Assembly (NCBI GenBank): GCA_018813685.1
Contig: JAHJAV010000055.1
Coordinates: 1-40,891 of the forward strand
DNA: 40,891 bases
Direction: 5' to 3'
Source: Nanobdellota archaeon
GTDB taxonomy: Archaea; Nanobdellota; Nanobdellia; Woesearchaeales; JACPBV01
Shown in pieces: positions 7,161 through 15,301 of this stretch. The first letter of the stretch is position 1. Every line of letters begins with the position of its first letter. The notes under the pieces were generated by a model that did no database searches, had not been told where the DNA came from, and saw nothing but the letters and a program-made list of their open reading frames with translations. The translations under genes were made by a program, and so were the position numbers.

Positions 7161-8251
7161 TGGAAAAAGTAAGATTGAATCTTAGGAAGGAAATTGACAA
7201 TTCTTATGAGATTTTAATAGATAAGAATCTCTTGAGTAAAGTGCCATCTGATCTGAAGAAGAGCAATGTTGGAAATAGATATTTGATAATAACAGATTCC
7301 AACATAAAGAAATTGTTTGGAGATAATCTGCTTGATTTGATGAGGAAAGAGGGATTGAAGGTAGATATTCTATCCTTTAAGGCAGGAGAGCAGAGCAAGA
7401 ATCTTGAAACGCTTGGGGAATTGTTAAGTGGTGCTCAGAAGTTAGGGCTAGATAGAAAGTCAGCGATAATTGCTCTTGGTGGGGGGGTTGTCGGAGATAT
7501 AGCAGGGTTTGTGGCAGCTACATATATGAGGGGAATAAATTATGCGCAGATTCCAACTTCACTGCTTGCAATGGCTGATTCAAGTGTGGGTGGAAAGGTA
7601 GCTGTAGATTTACCTACTGGAAAGAATATGGCAGGGGCATTTCATCAACCAAAGAAGGTATATATGGATGTGTCTATATTAAATGATCTTCCGCAGAAAG
7701 AAATGATTAATGGATTATCTGAGGTAGTGAAGCATGCTTTTATCATAGATAAAGGGCTTTTTGATTTTATCAATAAGAATCTTAGTAAAATATTGGATAA
7801 AGATTTAGATGTATTAGTTCAATTAGTGAAAAGAAACTGTGAGATAAAGGCAATGATTGTTGAGAAGGATGAAAAAGAAGCTGGACTGAGGAAGATTGTA
7901 AACTATGGGCATACAATAGGCCATGCTATAGAGACAATGACTCATTACAAAAAATATTCACATGGAGAAGCGGTTGCTATGGGGATGGTTGTAGAGGGAT
8001 TGATTGCCAGAAAGATTGGAATGCTTTCTGAAGATGGGTTGAGATTGCAGAATGAGATGATAAAGAAAGTTGGTCTGCCTGTAAAGATCCCTAAACTTGA
8101 AGCTGATAAAGTAATTAATGAATTAAAAAAGGATAAGAAAGTAGTGGGCGGTAAGATAGAATTTGTTTTGTTAGAGGCAATAGGAAAATCAAAGTATGGT
8201 GTGAGTGCCTCTAATGAAATAATAAAAGAGGCTTTAGAGGAAAGTATATGA
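7157..8251 (+). CDS. aroB: 3-dehydroquinate synthase
   Basis: Converts DAHP to 3-dehydroquinate using NAD and a divalent metal. About 364 residues. Motifs are the NAD-binding [38 protein letters not shown], the metal ligands in [19 protein letters not shown] and [10 protein letters not shown]. The frame stays open upstream into aroF, but the residues there do not belong to the family. The start at 7157 gives an ATGA overlap with aroF and has GGAAGAAGG just before it; ATG 7160 is equally possible. Its presence shows the classical DAHP route is used rather than the archaeal aspartate-semialdehyde route. Confidence 0.96.
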   Translation: MMEKVRLNLRKEIDNSYEILIDKNLLSKVPSDLKKSNVGNRYLIITDSNIKKLFGDNLLDLMRKEGLKVDILSFKAGEQSKNLETLGELLSGAQKLGLDRKSAIIALGGGVVGDIAGFVAATYMRGINYAQIPTSLLAMADSSVGGKVAVDLPTGKNMAGAFHQPKKVYMDVSILNDLPQKEMINGLSEVVKHAFIIDKGLFDFINKNLSKILDKDLDVLVQLVKRNCEIKAMIVEKDEKEAGLRKIVNYGHTIGHAIETMTHYKKYSHGEAVAMGMVVEGLIARKIGMLSEDGLRLQNEMIKKVGLPVKIPKLEADKVINELKKDKKVVGGKIEFVLLEAIGKSKYGVSASNEIIKEALEESI

Positions 8252-9684
8252 TAGCTGTGCCGATAGCAGCTTCTATGACAAAGGAAGCTCTAAAAGACAT
8301 GAAAGAGGCCTCTAAATCTGCTGATGTGATTGAGTTAAGGCTTGACTGCATTAAAGATTTAGGGCTAGAGATTTTGTTAGCTAAGCGAATAAAACCAGTG
8401 ATTGTAACTACAAGGAGCAAGGCTGAGGGTGGAAGATCTAATATTAGTGAATCACGTAGAATAAAGTTAATTGAAAAGGCTATTGATCTTGGGGCTGAGT
8501 TTGTTGATGTTGAATTTTCTTTAGGCAGTGAGAAGATAAAAAGGATAATTTCTATAAGGGGCAAGACTAAAGTGATTGTGTCTTATCATAATTTTAAGGG
8601 GACTGATGAAAAAGAGATTATTGCGAAGTATGAAAAGATAAAACGATTAAAGCCAAATGTGATAAAGATAGTTAGTTTTGCAAACTCAATAGATGATAAT
8701 GCTGTTATGCTTAGACTGCTAAAGACTGCTAAAAAGGAAGGAAAGGATCTGATAGCTTTTTGCATGGGTGAGAAAGGTGAAGTGAGCAGGATATTATGCA
8801 ATTTTTTTGGCAGCTTTTTGACATTTGCTTCATTATGCAAGGGAAAGGAGTCTGCTCCAGGCCAGCTGGATGTAAAAACATTGAAGGGCTTGTATAGAAT
8901 AAATGAATTCAGAAATGGAGAAGTTTTTGGGTTAGTGGGAAATCCCGTAAAACAAAGTAAAGGCATATTGATACATAATGATGCTTTTAAGAAACTTGAG
9001 ATGAACAAAGTGTATGTAAATTTTTTAGTTGAAGATTTAAGTAGTTTTGTGAAAAGTTTTAGAAAGTTGATCAAGGGGTTTAGTGTAACTATTCCGTTTA
9101 AGCGTGAGATAATAAAACTTATTGATGGAGTAGATTTAACTGCTGGAAAGATTGGGGCAGTGAATACAGTAATTAATGAAAATGGGAAATTGATAGGGTA
9201 TAATACAGATGTAAAAGGAGCAATCAATGTGATAGAATCAAAGATGAAGATAAAAAACAAAAGAGTCTTGATGATCGGAGCAGGAGGAGTTGCAAGAGCA
9301 ATAGGTTATGGTGTGAAGGGCAAGGGCGGAAGATTGATAATATTGAACAGAACTGTAAGCAGGGCTAAAAGCCTTGGAAATGAACTTAAATGTGAGTATG
9401 GTGGACTAGATAAATTAAATAAGATCGATAAGGTGGATATTATAGTAAATGCAACTTCAATCGGGATGGTTCCAAAGGTTAATGAAATGCCCCTAGGTAA
9501 GGATAAACTTAGGAGAATAATTAAAAAAGGCGCATTGGTTTTTGATTCAGTGTATAATCCAAGAAAGACGAAACTTTTAAAAGAAGCTGAAAAACTAGGA
9601 TGCAATACAGCAGACGGATATGATATGTTCATCAATCAGGCTGATGAGCAATTCAAGCTGTTTACAGGGAGGAGATTAATATGA
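8248..9684 (+). CDS. aroDE: Fused 3-dehydroquinate dehydratase / shikimate dehydrogenase
   Basis: A bifunctional enzyme for steps three and four of the shikimate pathway. Residues 1-215 are a type I dehydratase: ELRLDCI, the catalytic base in SYHNF (H114), the Schiff-base lysine in NVIKIVSFA (K140) and SAPGQL. Residues 225-478 are AroE: GNPVKQSKGILIHN, TIPFK (K285), YNTDVKGA (D321) and the NADP-binding IGAGGVARAIGYG with basic NRT after the second strand. The AroE substrate loop usually reads S-x-S-P; here it is S-K-G-I, a deviation at a shikimate-binding position also seen in some divergent family members. It overlaps aroB and aroA by ATGA at each end. Similar fusions are known in plants and some bacteria. 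Confidence 0.94.
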   Translation: MIAVPIAASMTKEALKDMKEASKSADVIELRLDCIKDLGLEILLAKRIKPVIVTTRSKAEGGRSNISESRRIKLIEKAIDLGAEFVDVEFSLGSEKIKRIISIRGKTKVIVSYHNFKGTDEKEIIAKYEKIKRLKPNVIKIVSFANSIDDNAVMLRLLKTAKKEGKDLIAFCMGEKGEVSRILCNFFGSFLTFASLCKGKESAPGQLDVKTLKGLYRINEFRNGEVFGLVGNPVKQSKGILIHNDAFKKLEMNKVYVNFLVEDLSSFVKSFRKLIKGFSVTIPFKREIIKLIDGVDLTAGKIGAVNTVINENGKLIGYNTDVKGAINVIESKMKIKNKRVLMIGAGGVARAIGYGVKGKGGRLIILNRTVSRAKSLGNELKCEYGGLDKLNKIDKVDIIVNATSIGMVPKVNEMPLGKDKLRRIIKKGALVFDSVYNPRKTKLLKEAEKLGCNTADGYDMFINQADEQFKLFTGRRLI

Positions 9685-10961
9685 AATTAGTTGTAGAAAA
9701 AACAGAGAAACTTGAAGGAGAGATTACTATTCCTGGCTCTAAATCACATACAATAAGGGCTGTAATAATCGCTTCATTGGCAGAAGGGATTTCAAAGATA
9801 AAAAATCCTTTAAAGTCAGATGACACAATGGCTGCTGTAAATGCTTGCACTGCTTTTGGCGCAAAGATAAATACAGATAATGAAAGTGAGTGGGTAATAT
9901 CAGGATTTAATCATAATCCGCAGAAGCCAGAAGGAGTTATTAATATGATGAATTCAGGAACTTCTCTTAGGCTGATTTCAGGTGTAATAGCTGCTCTTTG
10001 TGATTTTGAGATTGAGTTAGATGGTGATGCTTCATTAAGGGCAAGGCCAATGCAGCCTTTGCTTAAATCACTTAATCAATTAGGTGCAGAAGCTGTGTCT
10101 GTCAGCAATAATGGATACTGCCCAATAAAGATAAAAGGGAAGATGATTGGTGGAGATACTGAAGTAGTTGGAATGTCTTCCCAGTATATTTCCAGTTTGC
10201 TGATAGCATGTCCGCTGCTTGAAGAAGATACTGAGATAAGGGTTGTTAAGCCAAATGAAATTCCTTACATACGAATAACAATGAAATGGTTGGATGAGCA
10301 AGGCATCAAGTATGAAGTGTCTGAGGATTTTACTAAGTTTAAAGTTTTTGGAAAGCAAAGGTACAAATCTTTTGAGAAATCAATTCCAGCAGACTGGAGC
10401 TCAGCAGCATTTCCTTTAGTGGGGGCTGCAATTGTTCCATCAAATGTCTTGTTGAAAGGATTGGATATTAATGATGTTCAAGGAGATAAAGCTATTATTG
10501 ATTATCTTAAGAAAATGGACGCTGACGTTAGTATTGAAGGAGATGGAATAAGGATAAAAGGCAAGGCTTTGAAAGGATGTGAGCTTGATTTGAATGCAAC
10601 TCCTGATGCACTGCCTGCTTTAGCTGTACTGGGATGTTTTGCAGAAGGCACAACTGTCTTGTTTAATGTTCCACAAGCCAGGATAAAGGAAACAGACAGA
10701 ATAAAAGTAATGACAGAAGAGCTTGAAAGAATGGGTGCTGATATAAAAGAGAGGGATGAGGGATTGATAATACATAAAAGTGAGTTGAAAGGAAATAAAG
10801 TAAGAGGCCATAGTGATCATAGGATAGTTATGGCATTAAGCTTAGCTGGGATGATATCAACTGGAAAGACAGAGATAACAACTGCAGAGTCTATTGGTGT
10901 AACTTTTCCAGATTATGCTAAAAGTATGAAGGCCTTAGGGGCTAAAATCGAGGTGGTTTAG
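9681..10961 (+). CDS. aroA: 3-phosphoshikimate 1-carboxyvinyltransferase (EPSP synthase)
   Basis: Joins shikimate 3-phosphate and PEP. At 426 residues it is a normal-length enzyme: N-terminal PGSKSHTIRAVIIASLA (the S-K motif binds substrate; most members have SKS-x-T-x-R), MNSGTSLRLISG, SSQYISSLLIACPL, NATPDALPALAVLG, RIKETDRIKVMTEEL and GHSDHRIVMALSLAG. It overlaps aroDE by ATGA. Its substrate requires shikimate kinase, which is not in this operon, so that kinase must lie elsewhere. The next gene starts one base after its stop codon. Confidence 0.96.
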   Translation: MKLVVEKTEKLEGEITIPGSKSHTIRAVIIASLAEGISKIKNPLKSDDTMAAVNACTAFGAKINTDNESEWVISGFNHNPQKPEGVINMMNSGTSLRLISGVIAALCDFEIELDGDASLRARPMQPLLKSLNQLGAEAVSVSNNGYCPIKIKGKMIGGDTEVVGMSSQYISSLLIACPLLEEDTEIRVVKPNEIPYIRITMKWLDEQGIKYEVSEDFTKFKVFGKQRYKSFEKSIPADWSSAAFPLVGAAIVPSNVLLKGLDINDVQGDKAIIDYLKKMDADVSIEGDGIRIKGKALKGCELDLNATPDALPALAVLGCFAEGTTVLFNVPQARIKETDRIKVMTEELERMGADIKERDEGLIIHKSELKGNKVRGHSDHRIVMALSLAGMISTGKTEITTAESIGVTFPDYAKSMKALGAKIEVV

Positions 10962-10962
10962 T

Positions 10963-12141
10963 ATGATGGGAAATAGTTTTGGAAGGTTGTTTAGGGTTAC
11001 AACTTGCGGTGAGTCTTATGGGATAGGGAAAGGTTCTGGATTATCAGTTATAGTAGATGGAGTGCCGCCTGGACTTAAGATTACAAAAGAAGATATACAG
11101 AAGGAGCTTGATAAAAGAAAGCCTGGAGTGGGTAAGTTGAACAGCCCTAGAAAAGAGACAGACCAATGCGCAATATTTGCAGGAATTGGGCAGGAAGGTG
11201 TTACAACAGGGGCTCCATTAGGAATCATAATCTATAATGTAGATACTCAAAAAGTGCATATTGAGCAGTATAGATCCTATAAGGATATATTTAGGCCAGG
11301 CCATGCAACCTATCCATTCTTTATGAAATATGGAGAGTCACAGGATTGGTGCGGTGCAGGAAGAGCATCTGGAAGAGAAACTGTAGCTAGAGTAGCAGGC
11401 GGAGCTATTGCAAAGATCATATTGGAAAGAGAAGGGATTGAGATAGTCTCATATACCAAAGAATGTATGGGGATAAAAACAAAAGAAATGGGTTTTGATG
11501 AGATAAAAAAGAATCGTGGAAAAAATGAGATAAACTGCCCTGATCTTGAAGCTGCTAAAAAAATGGAAGATGCTGTGTTAAAGATAAAGGGTGAAGGAGA
11601 TACAGCAGGAGGAGTAATAGAGCTTATTGCAAGAGGTGTTCCCCCTGGTTTAGGAGAGCCTGTCTTTGACAAGCTGAATGCAACAATAGCTCATGCTCTT
11701 GCTTCAATCGGAGCAGTTAAAGGAGTAGAGTTTGGAGCTGGATTTGGTGTAGGTAATATGAAAGGCTCTGAGAATAATGATCAGCCATATTTGACTAAAG
11801 ATGGAAAAGTTAGGTTCAAGACTAATAATGCCGGAGGATTTTTAGGCGGCATGACTAATGGAGAAGAGATTGTAGCTAGGATAGCTGTAAAGCCAACTCC
11901 TACAATATCAAAAAAACAGACTTCAATAAATATGAAGACAATGAAAGAAGAAGTGCTTTCACCGATAACAAGAAGAGATCCTACATTAGTTGGAAGGCTT
12001 TGGGCAGTGGCAGAGGCAATGATGGCAATAGCTATACTTGATTCATTGTACATGGCTAAAGCATATGATAGTATGGCTAGATTGGATAAGAAATGGATTA
12101 AGCTTAAAGAGTTAATAAAATGGACAAAGACAAGCCATTGA
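10963..12141 (+). CDS. aroC: Chorismate synthase
   Basis: Makes chorismate from EPSP with reduced FMN. At 392 residues the family is clear: GNSFGRLFRVTTCGES, RPGHATYPFFMKYG, GRASGRETVARVAGGAIAK, FGAGFG and a TNGEEIVARIAVKPTPTI segment. The first motif normally reads GESHG, whose His is one of two near-invariant histidines. Here it reads GESYG (residue 19, codon TAT at 11017-11019). The second His, in RPGHA, is kept. Start: ATG 10963 with GAGGTGG upstream; the second ATG at 10966 would give the more usual MGNSFG start. The 3' end overlaps tyrA by 22 bases. Confidence 0.94.
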   Translation: MMGNSFGRLFRVTTCGESYGIGKGSGLSVIVDGVPPGLKITKEDIQKELDKRKPGVGKLNSPRKETDQCAIFAGIGQEGVTTGAPLGIIIYNVDTQKVHIEQYRSYKDIFRPGHATYPFFMKYGESQDWCGAGRASGRETVARVAGGAIAKIILEREGIEIVSYTKECMGIKTKEMGFDEIKKNRGKNEINCPDLEAAKKMEDAVLKIKGEGDTAGGVIELIARGVPPGLGEPVFDKLNATIAHALASIGAVKGVEFGAGFGVGNMKGSENNDQPYLTKDGKVRFKTNNAGGFLGGMTNGEEIVARIAVKPTPTISKKQTSINMKTMKEEVLSPITRRDPTLVGRLWAVAEAMMAIAILDSLYMAKAYDSMARLDKKWIKLKELIKWTKTSH

Positions 12142-12971
12142 TAGGAATAATAGGCGGAACAGGGCAGATGGGCCAGTGGTTCAAGAGATTCTTTGAGAGT
12201 AAAGGCTATAAAGTTGTTATAGCCAGCAGAAAGACCAGCATTAGTATACAGGAGTGCGCTTCTAAATGCGATATTGTGATAGTGAGTGTTCCGATAGATA
12301 TTACAGTTAAAACAATAAAAGAGATAGGGCCATTGATAAAGGAAGATGGATTGTTTATGGATTTAACTTCTATAAAGAAGGAGCCTGTTGAAGCTATGCT
12401 GAAATACAGCAAATGCGCAGTTATAGGAACACATCCTGTTTTTGGGCCTTCTGTAAAGACTATAAATAACCAGACAGTGGTATTGTGCCCTGCAAGGCCA
12501 AAGAAATGGCTTGAGTTTGTAAAAGATATATTTGAGAAGAATGGCGCAATTGTTAAGGTCACAACTCCTGAGAAGCATGACAAGATGATGTCTATCATAC
12601 AGGGATTAACACATTTTTCAACTATATGTGTAGCTCATGCTTTGAAAAAATTAGGAGTAGATGTTGAAGAAAGTATGCAGTATACTTCTCCAATCTATAA
12701 ATTAAGGATGGATATGGTCGGAAGGTTATTGAATCAGAATCCTGCATTATATGCAGATATAGCTATGCTTAACAGCGAGAACAAGAGATCAATAGAGGAA
12801 TATATCAAATCTACTAGAGAGCTGATAGGGATAATAAAAAGGAAGGATAGAGATGATTTTATCACATTCTTCAAAGAAGGCTCTAATTTTCTTGGAGATT
12901 TCAAAAAAGAAGCAACAGAGTATTCAGATTATGTTATAGAGCAATTGGTCAAGAAAGGGAGGCTAAGATGA
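12120..12971 (+). CDS. tyrA: Prephenate (or arogenate) dehydrogenase
   Basis: Oxidative decarboxylation of prephenate on the way to tyrosine. 283 residues: an N-terminal dinucleotide-binding fold (IGIIGGTGQMGQWFKRFFESKGYKV, residues 8-32), the catalytic histidine region GTHPVFGPS near residue 104, and an all-helical C-terminal domain (about 165-283). There is no chorismate mutase domain and no ACT domain, unlike some bacterial and archaeal TyrA fusions. It begins inside the last codons of aroC without a strong ribosome binding site, suggesting translational coupling, and overlaps pheA by ATGA. Prephenate versus arogenate specificity cannot be assigned. Confidence 0.92.
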   Translation: MDKDKPLIGIIGGTGQMGQWFKRFFESKGYKVVIASRKTSISIQECASKCDIVIVSVPIDITVKTIKEIGPLIKEDGLFMDLTSIKKEPVEAMLKYSKCAVIGTHPVFGPSVKTINNQTVVLCPARPKKWLEFVKDIFEKNGAIVKVTTPEKHDKMMSIIQGLTHFSTICVAHALKKLGVDVEESMQYTSPIYKLRMDMVGRLLNQNPALYADIAMLNSENKRSIEEYIKSTRELIGIIKRKDRDDFITFFKEGSNFLGDFKKEATEYSDYVIEQLVKKGRLR

Positions 12972-13777
12972 AGATCGCTACATTAGGTCCAGCAGGAACA
13001 TTCAGCCATGAGGCTTTACTTAAACGGGATAGGAAAGTTGAGATAATATTCAAGAATACTGTATGGGATGTTTTTGAAGCAGTGGATAATGATGAAGCTG
13101 AAGAAGGCATAGTTCCTATTGAGAATTCTGTTTCTGGCTCGATAGGGCTTACATTAGATGCACTTATGGAGTTTAAACTAAATATAATTGGAGAGATAAT
13201 ACTTCCTGTAAAGCATAATCTTGTTGGGTATGATGGAATAAAGGACATTAAAGTACTGTATGTACATCCTGTAACGTATGAGCAGTGTGAGAAGTTTATT
13301 AGGAAGAATATTAATGGAGTAAAGGTTATACAGACGAGCTCTAATGCTGCTTCTGCAGAGATCATTTCAAAAGAGAAGGATAAGACCAAGGCAGCGATTG
13401 TGCCAAGAGAAGCTATAGAGATATATAAATTAAAGGTAATAAAAAATGATATACAGGATAATAAGTTTAATGTTACAAGATTCGTTGTATTAAGCAAAAG
13501 TGATGGGAAGAAAAGTTCACGTGAGAGAACTTCTATTGCGATATATCCTCAGGCAGACAAGCCAGGACTGTTGTATTCTTTATTAGGCATATTTGCAAAG
13601 AGAAATATAAACCTGACTAAGATAGAGTCAAGACCGTCAAAAGGAAAGCTAGGTGATTATATCTTTTTTATAGATATGCAAGGCAATAAAGAAGATGAAA
13701 AGATAAAGGAAGCTTTTAAGATTATAGAAGAGGATTTCTTCCTTAAGGTTCTAGGATCTTACCCAAGAGAGTATTGA
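12968..13777 (+). CDS. pheA: Prephenate dehydratase with ACT domain
   Basis: Converts prephenate to phenylpyruvate. Residues 1-178 are the catalytic domain (TLGPAGTFSHEA, VPIENSVSGSIG, FNVTRFVVLS with the catalytic TRF). Residues 185-269 are an ACT domain (KPGLLYSLLGIFAKRNINLTKIESRPSKG), whose ESRP motif binds Phe for feedback inhibition. It has no N-terminal chorismate mutase, so it is the monofunctional type. It is joined to tyrA by ATGA, and pheS begins within a few bases of its stop. Product control at the protein level therefore probably complements the control suggested by the operon leader. Confidence 0.96.
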   Translation: MKIATLGPAGTFSHEALLKRDRKVEIIFKNTVWDVFEAVDNDEAEEGIVPIENSVSGSIGLTLDALMEFKLNIIGEIILPVKHNLVGYDGIKDIKVLYVHPVTYEQCEKFIRKNINGVKVIQTSSNAASAEIISKEKDKTKAAIVPREAIEIYKLKVIKNDIQDNKFNVTRFVVLSKSDGKKSSRERTSIAIYPQADKPGLLYSLLGIFAKRNINLTKIESRPSKGKLGDYIFFIDMQGNKEDEKIKEAFKIIEEDFFLKVLGSYPREY

Positions 13778-13779
13778 AT

Positions 13780-15300
13780 ATGGATGAGGAAAGATTAGCA
13801 CAGACATTGCATAATTATGAGAGAAAAGTTTTGAGTGTTCTTGATAAAGAGAGTACTGTAAGTGAGATTTCTTCTAAGAGCGGTTTAAAGGATATAGAAG
13901 TGATGAGAGGATTGCAATGGTTAGAGAATAAAGGCATTGTAAAGTTAAGGGAGGATGTGAAAGAGATAGTTGAATTGGATTCTAATGGTGAGAAGTATAG
14001 GGAAGGGGGGCTGCCTGAAAGAAGGTTTCTTAAGTTTGTTAAGAAAGATACTCCTGTTTCTGAGATTTTAAAAGAAGCAAAACTAAGCAATGAAGAGGTT
14101 AGTGTATGTTTAGGTGTGTTAAAGGGGAAGGCTGCTATAGCCATTAGGAAGGATAAGGAATTGATGGTTAGTATATTACCTCAGGGTGAGAAGATACTAC
14201 AGAAAGAAAGTTTAGAAGAGCTGTTTCTTAAGAAGAAATTTCCGATTTTGTTGAGTGAGCTTACAGATGAAGATAAATTTGCTCTGGATAGTTTAAGAAA
14301 AAGAAAGAATATTGTGAAAGTAGAGACTAGGAAAATAAGGAAAGCTGAGCTGACTGAATTTGGAAGGAAGTTAAGTAAGTCTGGAATAAAGTTTGAAGAG
14401 ACTTATGATAGGTTGACTCCTGCTATGGTTAGGGATGGTTCCTGGGCTAACAAAAAATTTAGAAGGTATGATGTAAAGATAAATGTTCCTTTAGTTTTTG
14501 GCGGCAAGAAACAACACTATGCAAGGTTTTTAGATGATGTTAGGGGTAAGTTTATCTCTTTGGGTTTTAGTGAGATGTTCGGGCCTATTGTAGAGACAGA
14601 ATTCTGGGATATGGATGCTTTATTTATGCCTCAGTTTCATTCTGCAAGAGATATACATGCTGCTTATTATGTGAAAGAGCCAAAGTATGGGAAACTTGAT
14701 AATTACATTGTAGAAAGGGTTAAAGAGTCTCATGAAATAGGGAAAGGAACAATAAGCAAAGGATGGCAGTATAAGTTTGATGTTAACAAGACTAAACAAT
14801 TGATATTAAGGACGCAGGGAACTGCTTTGTCTGCAAGGATGCTTGCTTCTAAAGAGTTGAAGATTCCAGGAAAGTATTTTGGGATTGCACGCTGTTTCAG
14901 GCCGGATGTTGTTGATGCTACACATAGTGCTGATTTTAATCAAGTAGAAGGGATTGTGATTGAAGAAGGTCTTAATTTCAGGCATCTTAAAGGATTGTTG
15001 AAGATGTTTGCAGAGGAATTTGCAGAGACAGACCAGATAAAGATAACTCCTGCTTATTTTCCATTTACAGAGCCGTCTGCTGAGCTGCATGCAAAGCATC
15101 CTGAGCTTGGGTGGATAGAGTTAGGAGGTTCTGGTATATTCAGACCTGAACTTGTAAAACCTTTGTTAGGGAGAGAGATATCTGTTTTAGCATGGGGGCT
15201 AGGGATTGATAGGTTAGCTATGTTTAAATTAGGGATAAAAGATATAAGGGAATTATTTTCACATAATTTAGATTTTTTGAAAGATGTTAAGGTAGTTTAA
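13780..15300 (+). CDS. pheS: Phenylalanyl-tRNA synthetase alpha subunit
   Basis: Charges tRNA-Phe as an alpha2beta2 enzyme with PheT. 506 residues, the long archaeal/eukaryotic form: N-terminal winged-helix repeats that touch tRNA (about 1-200), then the class II catalytic core with FGPIVETEFWDMDALFMPQFHSARD, RCFRPDVVDATHSADFNQVEGIVIEE (motif 2 region) and AWGLGIDRLAMF (motif 3). I chose ATG 13780, three bases after the pheA stop, over the TTG at 13774. Being the last-but-one gene of an aromatic biosynthesis operon is notable, since Phe use is tied to Phe synthesis. pheT follows after one base. Confidence 0.95.
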   Translation: MDEERLAQTLHNYERKVLSVLDKESTVSEISSKSGLKDIEVMRGLQWLENKGIVKLREDVKEIVELDSNGEKYREGGLPERRFLKFVKKDTPVSEILKEAKLSNEEVSVCLGVLKGKAAIAIRKDKELMVSILPQGEKILQKESLEELFLKKKFPILLSELTDEDKFALDSLRKRKNIVKVETRKIRKAELTEFGRKLSKSGIKFEETYDRLTPAMVRDGSWANKKFRRYDVKINVPLVFGGKKQHYARFLDDVRGKFISLGFSEMFGPIVETEFWDMDALFMPQFHSARDIHAAYYVKEPKYGKLDNYIVERVKESHEIGKGTISKGWQYKFDVNKTKQLILRTQGTALSARMLASKELKIPGKYFGIARCFRPDVVDATHSADFNQVEGIVIEEGLNFRHLKGLLKMFAEEFAETDQIKITPAYFPFTEPSAELHAKHPELGWIELGGSGIFRPELVKPLLGREISVLAWGLGIDRLAMFKLGIKDIRELFSHNLDFLKDVKVV

Positions 15301-15301
15301 A

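Noticed and set aside
8586-9260. 224-codon minus-strand ORF inside aroDE
   Set aside because: Antisense shadow rich in Phe/Ser/Ile, as expected opposite a Lys/Glu-rich AT-rich gene; aroDE on the plus strand has all catalytic motifs.
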